Shown: positions 23,267 to 32,274 of the stretch, piece after piece
Layout: each line of letters begins with the position of its first letter
Numbering within the stretch: the stretch's first letter is position 1
Source: Patescibacteria group bacterium
GTDB taxonomy: Bacteria; Patescibacteriota; Microgenomatia; Daviesbacterales; UBA10151
Assembly: GCA_018816815.1 (NCBI GenBank)
Contig: JAHIVD010000050.1
Location: 1 to 34,674 of the forward strand
DNA length: 34,674 nt
Direction: 5' to 3'
Program-made: the position numbers and the translations under genes
The notes under the pieces: generated by a model
Databases searched by the model: none
The model's input: the letters and a program-made list of their open reading frames with translations, nothing else
What the model was told of the DNA's origin: nothing

Positions 23267-24355
23267 TTACTTCTTGCAGTATATCCCAGCACCCGTACTT
23301 TGAACAAGCCCTGAGATCTCCAGTTTTAAAAGCAGTGCTGAAACTTTTTGTAAATCAAAATTTAATCTTCTGCTGATTTCGTCAATATGTATTTCTTCTT
23401 CTCCCAAGCACTCCAGAATTTTTTTCTCTTTTTCAGAAAGGCCTTGACTGATCAAATTAGATCCACCAGAATAATTAGACTGATTTGACACTCCTAATTC
23501 TTCCAAAACTTCATCTGCACAAAAAACAGCTGTGGCACCGTTTTTAATAAGCCTGCTTGAGCCTTTGGATAACTTTGAGGCAATTGAACCTGGTACGGCA
23601 AAAACTTCTCTTCCTTGCTCCAAAGCTAATCTTGCTGTAATAAGCGACCCTGAATTTTCTGCTGCTTCAATCACTAAAACCCCTAGGGATAGACCGGAAA
23701 TAATTCTGTTTCTGGCAGGAAAATTCCCTGGCAGTGGCGGGCTGTCTGGAGGAAATTCTGAGATGACTGCCCCAAAACCCCTGGTGATTTTTGCAACAAG
23801 CCCTTTATTTTCCGAAGGAAAAATATTATTTAACCCGCCTCCTAAAACTGCAATTGTCTGTCCATTCTCAGAAATAGTAGTTAAGTGTGCCTGAGTATCT
23901 ACCCCTAAAGCCAAACCTGAAACAATGATAAACCCTGCTTGAACCAATTCTTTGGTAAATTGTTCAGTCACTACCTTGCCGTAATCTGTTATTTTTCTAG
24001 TTCCAACAACTCCGATTGTCTTTTCATTCAAATCTATCTTTCCCTTATAATAAAGAACTGTCGGAGGATCATAGATTTGGGCAAGCAGTTTTGGATAATT
24101 CTTATCAAGAACAGTAATCCATTTTATCCCGCTTTCAGCTATTTTCTTTGTATAAGTTTCAGGCTCTAATTTTTTACGGGTTTCTGTTAAAAGCTTAACA
24201 ATATTTTTGTAGATACCAAGTTTTAGCAGCTCTTCTCCATTTGCCTCCCATGCCAGTTTTGGATCCTGAAAATGCTGCAAAATCGTTTTCAATCTGATTG
24301 GCCCCAAACCATCTATAGAATGAAGTGCAAGAAGATATGACTCGTTTTGAATCAT
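23267..24355 (-). CDS. dprA: DNA processing protein DprA
   Basis: DprA loads RecA onto incoming single-stranded DNA during natural transformation. The Rossmann-like core shows GVVGTRKITDYGK (115-127) and VSGLALGVDTQAH (145-157). AVLGGGLNNIFPSEN and the GSLITARLALEQGREVFAVPG region follow, and a C-terminal winged helix has EKKILECLGEEEIHIDEISR. The ATG at 24355 is preferred to a start 24 codons upstream, because homology begins with YLLALHSIDGLGP and the extension is not family-like. It is 362 residues long, typical. CPR bacteria often keep competence genes, consistent with uptake of DNA. Confidence 0.94.
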   Translation of the reverse strand: MIQNESYLLALHSIDGLGPIRLKTILQHFQDPKLAWEANGEELLKLGIYKNIVKLLTETRKKLEPETYTKKIAESGIKWITVLDKNYPKLLAQIYDPPTVLYYKGKIDLNEKTIGVVGTRKITDYGKVVTEQFTKELVQAGFIIVSGLALGVDTQAHLTTISENGQTIAVLGGGLNNIFPSENKGLVAKITRGFGAVISEFPPDSPPLPGNFPARNRIISGLSLGVLVIEAAENSGSLITARLALEQGREVFAVPGSIASKLSKGSSRLIKNGATAVFCADEVLEELGVSNQSNYSGGSNLISQGLSEKEKKILECLGEEEIHIDEISRRLNFDLQKVSALLLKLEISGLVQSTGAGIYCKK

Positions 24356-24498
24356 TTTATTATTACATATTACACCACTTACACCACGGCACCAAATAAC
24401 TAGAATCAGAAGAAGATTTTGAACCAATATTTATTTAATACCGATTTTCCAAACTCCTTTTTCTCTAAAAGCAGAAAATGTTTACACAATACAGACCC

Positions 24499-24527
24499 TT
24501 GACAAATAAATATGCAATGTATATACT
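24499..24527 (+). promoter_or_regulatory. Sigma-70-type promoter of the toxin-antitoxin operon
   Basis: TTGACA (24499-24504), a 17-base spacer and TATACT (24522-24527) form a near-consensus promoter reading into the relB-like gene. GTATATAC (24519-24526), a perfect 8-base palindrome, overlaps the -10 box and is a plausible operator for autorepression by the antitoxin complex. The leader is about 30 bases and has no Shine-Dalgarno site. Confidence 0.75.
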
Positions 24528-24565
24528 TTGATATATAGACAGTAGGCTATAATTTAAATCAATTT

Positions 24566-24853
24566 ATGAACACCACAGGTACTGGTATCTACATCCGAAT
24601 GAAGTCTGATATGAAAAAAGAGGCCCAAGAAGTAGCTGATAAATTGGGCTTCAGTCTTAGTACTTTAATCAAAGCCTACGTAAAACAGCTTATCAAAACT
24701 AAACATATAGATTTTAGCCTTGAGGAAAAACCAAGCAAATTTCTTATTGACTCTATAAAAAGAGCTGAAAGAGATATAAAAGAAGGTAATGTTTCCCCTG
24801 CATTCAAAACAGGAAAAGAAGCTACAGCGTGGCTTGAAAAACAAGGTATATGA
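24566..24853 (+). CDS. RelB/DinJ-type antitoxin
   Basis: The 95-residue protein opens with a ribbon-helix-helix pattern (GIYIRMKSDMKKEAQEVADK and LGFSLSTLIKAYVKQLIK), as in RelB/DinJ antitoxins that dimerise and bind operator DNA. The C-terminal part (50-95) is charged and would bind the toxin. Its stop overlaps the toxin start by four bases (ATGA). It is one of few plus-strand genes in this half of the window, with its own strong promoter, so it looks like an inserted module. Confidence 0.85.
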   Translation: MNTTGTGIYIRMKSDMKKEAQEVADKLGFSLSTLIKAYVKQLIKTKHIDFSLEEKPSKFLIDSIKRAERDIKEGNVSPAFKTGKEATAWLEKQGI

Positions 24854-25119
24854 TTGTCAAATATACCGGTAATTTCCTTAAACAACTCAAAAAATCAAAT
24901 ATAAGAATACGAAAAGCTTTTAAACAACGCCTTTTGCTGTTTGTTAAAGATACGAATGATCTTGAACTTAATAACCACCCCCTCCAAAAAGATTATGCAG
25001 GTTATAAAAGTATAGATATTACCGCAGAATATAGAGCTATTTACAAAGAAGTCATTCAAAAAGATGATACATATATTTATTTTGCCGCGTTTGGAACCCA
25101 CAATCAGCTCTACGGATAA
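24850..25119 (+). CDS. RelE/YafQ-family mRNA interferase toxin
   Basis: The 89-residue protein has the RelE-superfamily layout. IVKYTGNFLKQLKK and a helical pair come first. Then NHPLQKDYAGYKSIDITAEY with RAIYKE forms the central sheet. The end IYFAAFGTHNQLYG matches the YafQ/HigB-like C-terminal strand and terminal Tyr. Such toxins cut mRNA on the ribosome and are held inactive by the antitoxin. The frame is intact, so the module may be active. Confidence 0.83.
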   Translation: MIVKYTGNFLKQLKKSNIRIRKAFKQRLLLFVKDTNDLELNNHPLQKDYAGYKSIDITAEYRAIYKEVIQKDDTYIYFAAFGTHNQLYG

Positions 25120-25158
25120 CAATGATTCACATATTTTGCGGGCTAAATTCACACTATT

Positions 25159-25614
25159 TTAAGTTTGCTCGGGAATTGTAACTTTAATGGATAGCGTTTC
25201 TTTTCCAGGTAGTTTTAATCGTAGCTTTTTCCACTCTCTCTCTGAAATCTCGTCAATAGTATAACCTTGATCCAGAACCATCTTAAACACCGGCAAAACC
25301 GACTAAAGCCGCAGATGAACTGGATGTCCAAATAACCAGACATTGATTATCTGGCCTTTTGAGAAAGAAGATCAAACGCTTTCATAATCCCTTGCTCGTT
25401 TAAAGCCGGCGGGCCTTTGAAAAAATTATCACAAAATGTTTTTACTATCAAAACAACCTGAGACTCAGGGATTTTTTATTCAACCACAGGCTCAAGTGGT
25501 GGTTTTTGGCTGATTATTTCCTCTTGTTTTTCTAGTACAATCACAAAATTGTGTTACAAAAGCTTCTCCGGCCTGCTCCAAAGCACCTTGTAACTTTACT
25601 GCGAAGTAAGTCAT
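25159..25614 (-). pseudogene. Decayed gene downstream of mrdA, family unknown
   Basis: This near 500-base stretch has no intact gene, but the minus strand shows coding remnants in series. An ATG at 25614-25612 overlaps the mrdA stop (ATGA) and reads MTYFAVKLQGALEQAGEAF. The frame then shifts to VLEKQEEIISQKPPLEPVVE, where a TAA interrupts, and continues as KIPESQVVLIVKTF through KAFDLLSQKAR to another TAA. Two more shifted pieces follow, NQCLVIWTSSSSAALVGFAG and then FKMVLDQGYTIDEISEREW up to TAA at 25161-25159. Joined, they would give about 150 residues. I do not recognise the family. The four-base overlap suggests it was once the last gene of the mreC-mreD-mrdA operon. Confidence 0.55.
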
Positions 25615-27491
25615 TCATCTGAATTTTTTTCCGGCGATTCTTCAGATACCGGCAATACCTGTATATAAATATCTTCAATAAGTCTATTTTTATCAGGAGA
25701 AAAATACCAGCGGTAGGCTTCTTTAGCTATTGATGCAGCAACATCCGACCCTTCTCCTCCGCCTTCTGCCAAAACAGTTAAAGCAATTTTCGGATCATCA
25801 GCAGAAGCAAAAGATGTATACCATGCATGGGTTTTACCTTTTGGATCACCATACTCTGCTGTACCGGTTTTGCCTGCCGTAGGAATTGGGAAATTGAAGA
25901 ATGGCCAAGCTGTTCCAGTTCCTTTAGGAACTAATTTCATCCCTTCTTTTACCTTCGCCACCATTTCTTTTGGTAATAAATCAGAAGCTATAATTTCAGG
26001 CGGATCATTAAGAAGAAGTTCTGGTTTATAAAGTATACCTTCGTTTGCAATGTAAGAGGTGATTCCCAAAATTTGAAGCGGTGTTGTCAAAACAAACCCC
26101 TGACCAATCGCCATATGCAAAGTATCTCCCGGATACCAAGGCTGTCCAATATTTTTTTGTTTCCATTCATCCGTAGGAATGAGTCCTACCTCCTCACCAG
26201 GTAAATCTATCCCCATTTTCCCGCCTAAATTCAACTTCCTAGCCCAATCAATTAAACTTTCCTCTCCTATAATTTGCGCAATTTTGTAAAAGTAAATATC
26301 ATTTGACCGCTCAATAGCTTTTGCCAAATTGACATAACCTTCAGTCTTACCGTATTGGTTAAAATACCAATTGGTAAATGGATACGGCCCCAAATACATC
26401 ACCCCAGTATCTTCAAAAACCGTATCTGAATTGATTTTATCGGAGGCAAGCACAGCAAGAGCGGAAATAATCTTAAAAGTTGACCCAGGAGGATAAGTAC
26501 CTCCTATAGCCCTATTTAAAATGGGGGAATCCAAACGGGAAAAAATTTCACTGATAGCACTATCATTATCATTTTGCGAAAACACATTCGGATCAAAAGA
26601 AGGCAAAGATACCAGTGCTAAAATTTTACCGCTACCAGGATCTGCTGCCACTGCCACACCGCAACAACTGTTGGATTTTGCAAAAGCTCCGGTTAACAGC
26701 TGATAAAGTTTTTGCTGTAAAGATGCATCTATTGAAAGATGGATATTTTGCCCAGGTACCGGAGGTTGCAAGCGCAATACTCTTAGTCTTTGCCCTGTTG
26801 AATCAACTTCAATAATTTCTCCTCCATCTGTTCCTTTTAAGATCTTTTCATATTGAGCCTCTATCCCGATTTGACCGATAACATCTCCTGGGTGATAGCC
26901 CTCAAATTTTTTATCTTTAAGTTGATTTTCTGTAATCTCCCCCAAAAATCCCACAACGTGTGCAAATTCAGCACCTAAAGGATAATCCCTAACACTATCA
27001 ATTTCTAGATTAAGCGCTCTAGGATCATTTTTCACTTCCCACTTAAGTGCCTCTTCTCTTGTTACGTATTTATATTTTTGTTTACCTTCAACACTAGAAC
27101 TTAAACGGAAAGCCGGAGAATTAGCAGCCAAAATTTTGCCATTCCGATCAAAAATTACTCCGCGGGGAGCATGAATTGTTTTAATCTGGATGCGATTACC
27201 GTCTGCAAGAGCTCTGTTTGTTTCACCTTCAACTATTTGAAGATGAAAAAGTCTTAAAAAAATAATAAAAAATAGAATCAAGCACAAGCTTAAAAGAAAT
27301 ACGATCCTCCATGTTCTTGAGCTTAATAACTCTTGGTTTTCCGATCGGAAATTTGGCAGCAGAAAATCTATCCAACTGCTCGCTTCCCCTTTTTTAATTT
27401 TCGCATCAGAAGATTTAAAACTAACTTTAGAGGTAATTTTTGTCACTTCTTCAGAAAAACCTGGACCTAAATTAAGTTTTTTTTTAGCCAT
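25611..27491 (-). CDS. mrdA: Penicillin-binding protein 2 (peptidoglycan transpeptidase)
   Basis: This is the class B PBP of the elongasome, which cross-links peptidoglycan on the outer face of the membrane. A cytoplasmic N-terminal stretch (1-59) precedes one membrane anchor (about 62-84). The dimerisation/pedestal domain begins HAPRGVIFDRNGKILAAN (107-124). Transpeptidase motifs are STFK (S337-K340, catalytic Ser), SND (396-398) and KTG (541-543, within TAGKTGTAEYG). It has 626 residues, normal for PBP2. It follows mreC and mreD as in most rod-shaped bacteria. RodA is not in this window. Confidence 0.94.
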   Translation of the reverse strand: MAKKKLNLGPGFSEEVTKITSKVSFKSSDAKIKKGEASSWIDFLLPNFRSENQELLSSRTWRIVFLLSLCLILFFIIFLRLFHLQIVEGETNRALADGNRIQIKTIHAPRGVIFDRNGKILAANSPAFRLSSSVEGKQKYKYVTREEALKWEVKNDPRALNLEIDSVRDYPLGAEFAHVVGFLGEITENQLKDKKFEGYHPGDVIGQIGIEAQYEKILKGTDGGEIIEVDSTGQRLRVLRLQPPVPGQNIHLSIDASLQQKLYQLLTGAFAKSNSCCGVAVAADPGSGKILALVSLPSFDPNVFSQNDNDSAISEIFSRLDSPILNRAIGGTYPPGSTFKIISALAVLASDKINSDTVFEDTGVMYLGPYPFTNWYFNQYGKTEGYVNLAKAIERSNDIYFYKIAQIIGEESLIDWARKLNLGGKMGIDLPGEEVGLIPTDEWKQKNIGQPWYPGDTLHMAIGQGFVLTTPLQILGITSYIANEGILYKPELLLNDPPEIIASDLLPKEMVAKVKEGMKLVPKGTGTAWPFFNFPIPTAGKTGTAEYGDPKGKTHAWYTSFASADDPKIALTVLAEGGGEGSDVAASIAKEAYRWYFSPDKNRLIEDIYIQVLPVSEESPEKNSDE

Positions 27492-27564
27492 TTATTTTTT
27501 AACTGAATCTCTTTTCGAACAGTAAGAACAATAAATTAAGTAAAAACTTTTGTTCTTTAAAGAA

Positions 27565-28008
27565 TCAGATCTTTAATTTTATTCCTTTTCGAACAATAAA
27601 TCTTTCTTCCCAAAGTCTTACTAAAAAAAGAATAGGTAAGGATAAAAGACAAGAAAGGATTATTTTTGAGAATTCAAAAGTGGACTGACCCAACATTGAA
27701 TTAATGAGCTGATCAAAAGCAAAAAGAAAAAAAGTAAGCGGAACGATAAGCAATGGATTACTTGCCAGCCGCAACTTTGATAAGATTTCTGTTACCTCAA
27801 CCAAGATCAGATATATTAAACTATGAAAACCAATGCTTGCTAGGTTTAAATGTGAAATAAAAATGCCAAAGGCAAAAGCAAGGTAAAGATTTGTACGATC
27901 GGATTTTATATATGACCTACATATTAATATAAGCAACACTAGATCTATTGAAAAAATAGTTGTCTGTATAAATGATGTAATAATTAAAATAATAATTAAG
28001 ATTTTCAT
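27565..28008 (-). CDS. mreD: Rod shape-determining protein MreD-like
   Basis: The 147-residue protein is almost entirely hydrophobic, with about five membrane segments, and matches the size and position of MreD between mreC and mrdA. Sequence conservation in MreD is low, so the assignment rests mainly on context and topology. MreD links MreC and the PBP2-RodA complex to cytoplasmic MreB. It lies 66 bases after mreC and 73 bases before mrdA. Confidence 0.75.
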   Translation of the reverse strand: MKILIIILIITSFIQTTIFSIDLVLLILICRSYIKSDRTNLYLAFAFGIFISHLNLASIGFHSLIYLILVEVTEILSKLRLASNPLLIVPLTFFLFAFDQLINSMLGQSTFEFSKIILSCLLSLPILFLVRLWEERFIVRKGIKLKI

Positions 28009-28074
28009 AACAAAAAACTTTAGTTATCAATTTTTAGTCATCCTGATCAGATCAGAATAGCTAATAGTTGATAG

Positions 28075-28863
28075 CTACTCCTGAATCACAAATACAAGAT
28101 CCAAGTCTCTTATATCAAAAACCGGAGTAACTTTTGCCTGCTTAAAAACTTCATTTTCCCGCTCCAACACTTCTATAACTTCACCTAAAATCAACCCCCT
28201 GGGTAAAAACCCTTCTAGTCCTTCTGAATAAACTAAATCACCCTGAGCGATTTTTTCCTCATGCAGAATTTTATCCATTAGAATCTCTGTACCAAATTGC
28301 CCAAACAATACTCCTTTTGCTTGACCTTCTTTATTCTGCGAAAATGCAGCCACTTTTGAGTCAGGATCAGTTAAAAGCTCTACGCTTGAGGCCGAAGGCG
28401 AAACCAAAACTATCTTACCTATGAAGTTATTTTTGAATACTACTGCCTGACCCATCTTCACTCCAGACAGGGAACCTTTGTTGATTTTTAAGTATCTGGA
28501 AAGCCCAATTAATCTTGTCGGCAATAAATTATAAGTATCCGGATCAAGATGTTTTTCCTGAGAAAGCTGAGCTTCAGTTTCGGCAATTTTCTTGCGCAGG
28601 TTAGCATTTTCCGATAATAACTGCCCCACCTGTTCTTTCAGAGCTTTGTTTTCTTGAGCTGCAAAGCGGGCTTGAAAAACAAAATAAAATTGTTTACCTA
28701 CATTCCTATTTGTATCATAAATCCCAAAAGAAATTGGGTTGGTGATATAGAACGCTAATTGCTTTGGTAAGTTTAATAGATTAATTTTGTCTAAAACAAG
28801 AAATGTCAGGCTAAAAAATAGAAGTATTAATAAAATTTTTAAATCAGGAATAGTCTTACTCAT
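28075..28863 (-). CDS. mreC: Rod shape-determining protein MreC
   Basis: This periplasmic scaffold activates PBP2-RodA. The 262-residue protein has a short cytoplasmic N-terminus and one membrane segment (about 7-27). A coiled coil with Leu/Glu/Lys heptads follows (about 67-105, ALKEQVGQLLSENANLRKKI), then the beta-barrel domain with VFKNNFIGKIVLVSPSASSV, LLTDPDSKVAAFS and a typical GDLVYSEGLEGFLPRGLILG near the end. Length is usual. It is divergent from pyrF, with a 62-74 base shared upstream region. Confidence 0.9.
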   Translation of the reverse strand: MSKTIPDLKILLILLFFSLTFLVLDKINLLNLPKQLAFYITNPISFGIYDTNRNVGKQFYFVFQARFAAQENKALKEQVGQLLSENANLRKKIAETEAQLSQEKHLDPDTYNLLPTRLIGLSRYLKINKGSLSGVKMGQAVVFKNNFIGKIVLVSPSASSVELLTDPDSKVAAFSQNKEGQAKGVLFGQFGTEILMDKILHEEKIAQGDLVYSEGLEGFLPRGLILGEVIEVLERENEVFKQAKVTPVFDIRDLDLVFVIQE

Positions 28864-28937
28864 TTTGGATCAATATACCATAGCTTGCCAGCACCTACAA
28901 ACCTCTATATAATCATCCTAAGACAGTGACAAAGACA

Positions 28938-29711
28938 ATGGTAAAACAGACTTTTTTAGACAAACTTAAGGCTGGATGGAATAAAAAAAAATTTATCTGT
29001 GTTGGTTTGGATAATGCAGATTTGCAGTTTAACAAAACTATTGTTGACCTTACTTTTGATCTGGTAGTTGCTTATAAACCAAATATTGCCTTCTATGAAG
29101 CTGTAGAGAATAAGGGCTTGCAAACCCTGAAAGAAATAATTGATTATATAAGAGAAAAATCCCCTGATATGCCAATTATCTTAGATGCAAAACGGGGAGA
29201 TATCGGCAACACTAATGAGGCTTATGTAAAAACTATATTTGATAATCTTGACGTTGACGCAGTCACAGTTCATCCGTATTTAGGTAAAGAGTCTCTTGAG
29301 CCATTTTTAAAAAGAACAGATAAAGGTATTATTGTCCTGGTTAAAACATCAAACAAAGGCGCAGGAGAATTTCAGGATTTAATGGTTGAAGGAAAACCTT
29401 TTTATCAAATAGTTGCAGAACATGTAACAAAGGCGTGGAATACAAATGGAAACTGTGCAGTTGTAGTAGGTGCCACATATCCAGAGGAGTTAAAAAAAGT
29501 TAGGAAGATAGTTGGAGATATGCCAATTTTAGTTCCGGGCATTGGAGCACAGGGCGGAGATCTGGAAGCTACCATCAAAAATGGTTTGAATAGTCAAAAA
29601 CAAGGTTTAATAATTTCTTCATCAAGAGGAATTATTTTTGCACCAAATCCAAGAGAAGCTACTTTAAAATTGCACCAAGATATAGTATCGTCATTGCAAG
29701 AAGCGAAGTGA
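28938..29711 (+). CDS. pyrF: Orotidine 5'-phosphate decarboxylase (type 2)
   Basis: This enzyme decarboxylates OMP to UMP. The catalytic Asp-Lys-Asp motif is LDAKRGDIGNTNEAY, with D, K and the second D in the usual spacing. CVGLDNADLQF opens the barrel, VTVHPYLG is a conserved strand, and the C-terminal phosphate-binding region is VPGIGAQGGD with SSSRGI. It is about 257 residues, in the range of type 2 enzymes. The ATG at 28938 is preferred, but a GTG four codons upstream (28926) is possible. pyrE follows 70 bases later on the same strand. Confidence 0.93.
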   Translation: MVKQTFLDKLKAGWNKKKFICVGLDNADLQFNKTIVDLTFDLVVAYKPNIAFYEAVENKGLQTLKEIIDYIREKSPDMPIILDAKRGDIGNTNEAYVKTIFDNLDVDAVTVHPYLGKESLEPFLKRTDKGIIVLVKTSNKGAGEFQDLMVEGKPFYQIVAEHVTKAWNTNGNCAVVVGATYPEELKKVRKIVGDMPILVPGIGAQGGDLEATIKNGLNSQKQGLIISSSRGIIFAPNPREATLKLHQDIVSSLQEAK

Positions 29712-29781
29712 CAAAGCAATCCGGATCAAATCAGGGTTAATAAGTCAAAGTATCAACTCTCGCAACTGTAAATCATATAAC

Positions 29782-30504
29782 ATGTCTAATCTCACAAAAT
29801 CTCAAGAAGAACTAGCTGATCTTCTTTTAAATACTAAAATTGAAGCAAAAGTTATCAGACGCAAACAAAAAGAGGATGGTTCGTATTATTTAGAAGAAAG
29901 CTCCAAATCTACCAGTCCAATTGATTTTTCTCAGGATCCAGGAGAATTTGCCTTAAAAATTCACGAAGTAAAAATTAAAACACCTCTTTCGCCTATTTAT
30001 GTAAACTTACGGAATTTACCAGAAGAAGTTTTAACAAAAATTGCCCAAGTTCTTTCTGAGATAAAATTGGAAAACCCACAAGAATATTGCACAGGAATTC
30101 CTAATGCAGCTTTAGTGATCGCCCAAAAATTCTCCAGTGTATCAGGTATTCCGTTTATAGATGTATTTGAAAAAAACGGCCAAAATACCCACAGAAAAAT
30201 TGTCATTAAAAAAGAAAATAAACCAAAGCCAGATACTAAACTTTTAGTAATTGATGATGTAATAGCCCATGGAAAATCCAAATTAGAAGCTTTGGAGGCT
30301 GCTAAAACTGTAGGTTTTTATGTCAATATGCTGGTTTTAATTGACCGACAACAAGGCGGAGTGGAACAAGTAGAAGCAAAAGGCTGCAAGGTTTATGCTG
30401 CCTTAAAACTTACTGATATCTTAAACTATTACCTGAAAAAAAACATGATTTCTCAAAAACAATATGAAAAAAGCATGAAATATTTATCAAAGTCGAAAAG
30501 ATAA
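29782..30504 (+). CDS. pyrE: Orotate phosphoribosyltransferase-like protein
   Basis: The PRPP-binding motif LLVIDDVIAHGKS (154-166) is the type I phosphoribosyltransferase signature. An upstream segment CTGIPNAALVIAQKFSSVSG provides the core fold. With pyrF immediately before and pyrD close by, the likely role is orotate plus PRPP to OMP. The 240-residue protein is longer than E. coli PyrE (213) because of its N-terminal region (about 1-80). The motif alone would also fit other PRTases, but context supports PyrE. Confidence 0.82.
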   Translation: MSNLTKSQEELADLLLNTKIEAKVIRRKQKEDGSYYLEESSKSTSPIDFSQDPGEFALKIHEVKIKTPLSPIYVNLRNLPEEVLTKIAQVLSEIKLENPQEYCTGIPNAALVIAQKFSSVSGIPFIDVFEKNGQNTHRKIVIKKENKPKPDTKLLVIDDVIAHGKSKLEALEAAKTVGFYVNMLVLIDRQQGGVEQVEAKGCKVYAALKLTDILNYYLKKNMISQKQYEKSMKYLSKSKR

Positions 30505-30524
30505 AGATAAAGATAATTTAAGAT

Positions 30525-30540
30525 AGTTTTTGCAAAAACT
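30525..30540. terminator. Possible bidirectional terminator between convergent pyrE and pyrD
   Basis: AGTTTTTGCAAAAACT is a perfect 16-base palindrome lying exactly between the convergent pyrE and pyrD ends. It also supplies T-runs on either strand. The stem is AT-rich, so strength is uncertain. Confidence 0.35.
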
Positions 30541-31613
30541 TAAGATAATTTCTGTTTAATCTCCTGAGCTAAATAAGGATTCCACATGGCTCCGGTGGCT
30601 GACATCACTGCATCTGCTCCAGCATCTAAATATGCAAAATAATCTTCAGGCTTCATCACCCCTCCAACACCAATAATCTTGATACCAGCTCCAGCTTTCT
30701 GTCTAATCTTTACCAATCTCTCAACCATATCTAATCCTGCCCATCTAATACCTGCGCCGCACACTCCTGACCTGGTTCTATTTTTTCCAGGCAAAGCTTG
30801 ATTACCTTCTTTATCCACAATTTCAGCTGAGACTGTATTGATAGAAGCAATAGCTTGAGCGTATTTTTCACAAATTCCTACTAATTTCTTTAAATCGTCA
30901 TCGCTTTGAAAGTAACCTATTTTTATAATCAGAGGTAAATCACCAATTTCTTTACGAATTGCCTGACATACTTTTTCCGTCATGTCCAAGTTGTAACAAA
31001 TCAAGCCTTCATTACCGATATTCGGGCAAGATAAATTTGCTTCCAAAATTTTTACCCCGGTTTCTTTGGACAATTTGGCACCCAGCACATAATCTGCAAT
31101 AAATTCTTCAGTTGTTTGATTTTCCCTAACTGTCCCCATAAAACTTAATACCAAAGCTTGACCTTTGCCTGCGCAGGAAATGGCTTTTTTTACATCCTCT
31201 TGCCAAGTTTTCGAATCTTTAGAAGGCACTCCAAAAGAGTTTGTAATAGATAAAGGCTCCGAGTAATTATTATCTGCAATAAGCTTGGTTTTAGCTTTTT
31301 CAACCGTCAAATCACCTTCGATTTTTACAGCTAAAATATTGGGGAACGGATGGCAAGGGAAAAAACTATTCCTGATGGTTTTATAAACACAAATATCAAA
31401 ACCTTTACTGAAAGCGCTCTTGCAAAATTTTGTATTTACTAGCGGACCAGCCGGAATCCCAAAAGGTAAATATACTTTTTGACCCAGAAAATCATGCCGG
31501 GGTTGTTCGTTTTCTTGTTTGAATCTCTCCCCATCAGCAAAAGCCCCAAAGGGGCCTTGGTCGTAATTGTCATCATAGCTTTTGTTGGGATTATAAAAGG
31601 GAATTTTCAACAT
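30540..31613 (-). CDS. pyrD: Dihydroorotate dehydrogenase-like flavoprotein
   Basis: This FMN enzyme oxidises dihydroorotate to orotate. The TIM barrel shows FGIPAGPLVNTKF (51-63), the substrate loop with ITNSFGVPS (123-131), and ANLSCPN (192-198) with the class 1 catalytic Cys C196. IIKIGYF, SINTVSAE and the C-terminal FMN phosphate site IIGVGGVMKPEDYFAYLDAG (314-333) follow. At 357 residues it is longer than class 1A (about 311), mainly through its N-terminal region. It converges on pyrF-pyrE and follows the HAD gene by two bases. No class 1B partner (PyrK) is adjacent. Confidence 0.87.
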   Translation of the reverse strand: MLKIPFYNPNKSYDDNYDQGPFGAFADGERFKQENEQPRHDFLGQKVYLPFGIPAGPLVNTKFCKSAFSKGFDICVYKTIRNSFFPCHPFPNILAVKIEGDLTVEKAKTKLIADNNYSEPLSITNSFGVPSKDSKTWQEDVKKAISCAGKGQALVLSFMGTVRENQTTEEFIADYVLGAKLSKETGVKILEANLSCPNIGNEGLICYNLDMTEKVCQAIRKEIGDLPLIIKIGYFQSDDDLKKLVGICEKYAQAIASINTVSAEIVDKEGNQALPGKNRTRSGVCGAGIRWAGLDMVERLVKIRQKAGAGIKIIGVGGVMKPEDYFAYLDAGADAVMSATGAMWNPYLAQEIKQKLS

Positions 31614-31615
31614 TT

Positions 31616-32257
31616 TTAAATGTTAGCACTTCTTAAGATTTTTAACAAATCTTCAATATTATCTATTAAATAATCAGGACCGTACTTAGCGATATCTTGT
31701 CCCAAAAAACCATAAGTAACACCCACTGTTTTCACCTTAGCATTTCTGCCCGCCAAAATATCTTGCGCCATATCACCAACCATATATGAATTTTCTGGTT
31801 TCACTTTCAACTTTTTTAAAGCAAACAATAAATGTTCTTGATGCGGTTTTGGATTAGTTACATCATCAGGAGATACTACTGCGTCAAAGCAGTCATGAAC
31901 TCCAGCATACTGAAGTAAACGCAGCAAGCTCTTTCTTGTTCTGTTGCTGACAGCAGCTAAGAAAAACCCGTCATTTTTTAGAGATTTAAGAGTTTCCTCT
32001 GCTTTTGGAAATATTTTAATTGTACGGAAATTATTTTCCTGAAATTCAACGTGGGCTTTAACAAATACTGATACATCAGCACCAGGCATAAGCACTTTAT
32101 AAAACTCAGTAAGAGGGCTTCCTGTCGCCTTTTTGATATTTTTTTCCGTAGGATAAGGATATCCATGGGTAGTTAAGCTATGTCTTAATGCATTAAAGAC
32201 AAAATCCCGGGTATCCAGTATTGTCCCGTCAATATCAAAAAGAATGGCTTTTTTCAT
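31616..32257 (-). CDS. HAD-superfamily phosphatase (phosphoglycolate phosphatase-like)
   Basis: The 213-residue HAD hydrolase has all motifs. Nucleophile DIDGTILDT (8-16) is motif I, AAVSNRTRKS is motif II, NPKPHQEHLLFAL carries the motif III Lys, and YMVGDMAQDILAGRNA is motif IV. A small helical cap sits between motifs I and II, as in Gph/PpaX. The substrate cannot be read from sequence; phosphoglycolate, pyrophosphate or a nucleotide monophosphate are all possible. Placement between mreB and pyrD, two bases from pyrD, hints at nucleotide metabolism but is not proof. Confidence 0.85.
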   Translation of the reverse strand: MKKAILFDIDGTILDTRDFVFNALRHSLTTHGYPYPTEKNIKKATGSPLTEFYKVLMPGADVSVFVKAHVEFQENNFRTIKIFPKAEETLKSLKNDGFFLAAVSNRTRKSLLRLLQYAGVHDCFDAVVSPDDVTNPKPHQEHLLFALKKLKVKPENSYMVGDMAQDILAGRNAKVKTVGVTYGFLGQDIAKYGPDYLIDNIEDLLKILRSANI

Positions 32258-32274
32258 AATGTTCTCTATTCTTC

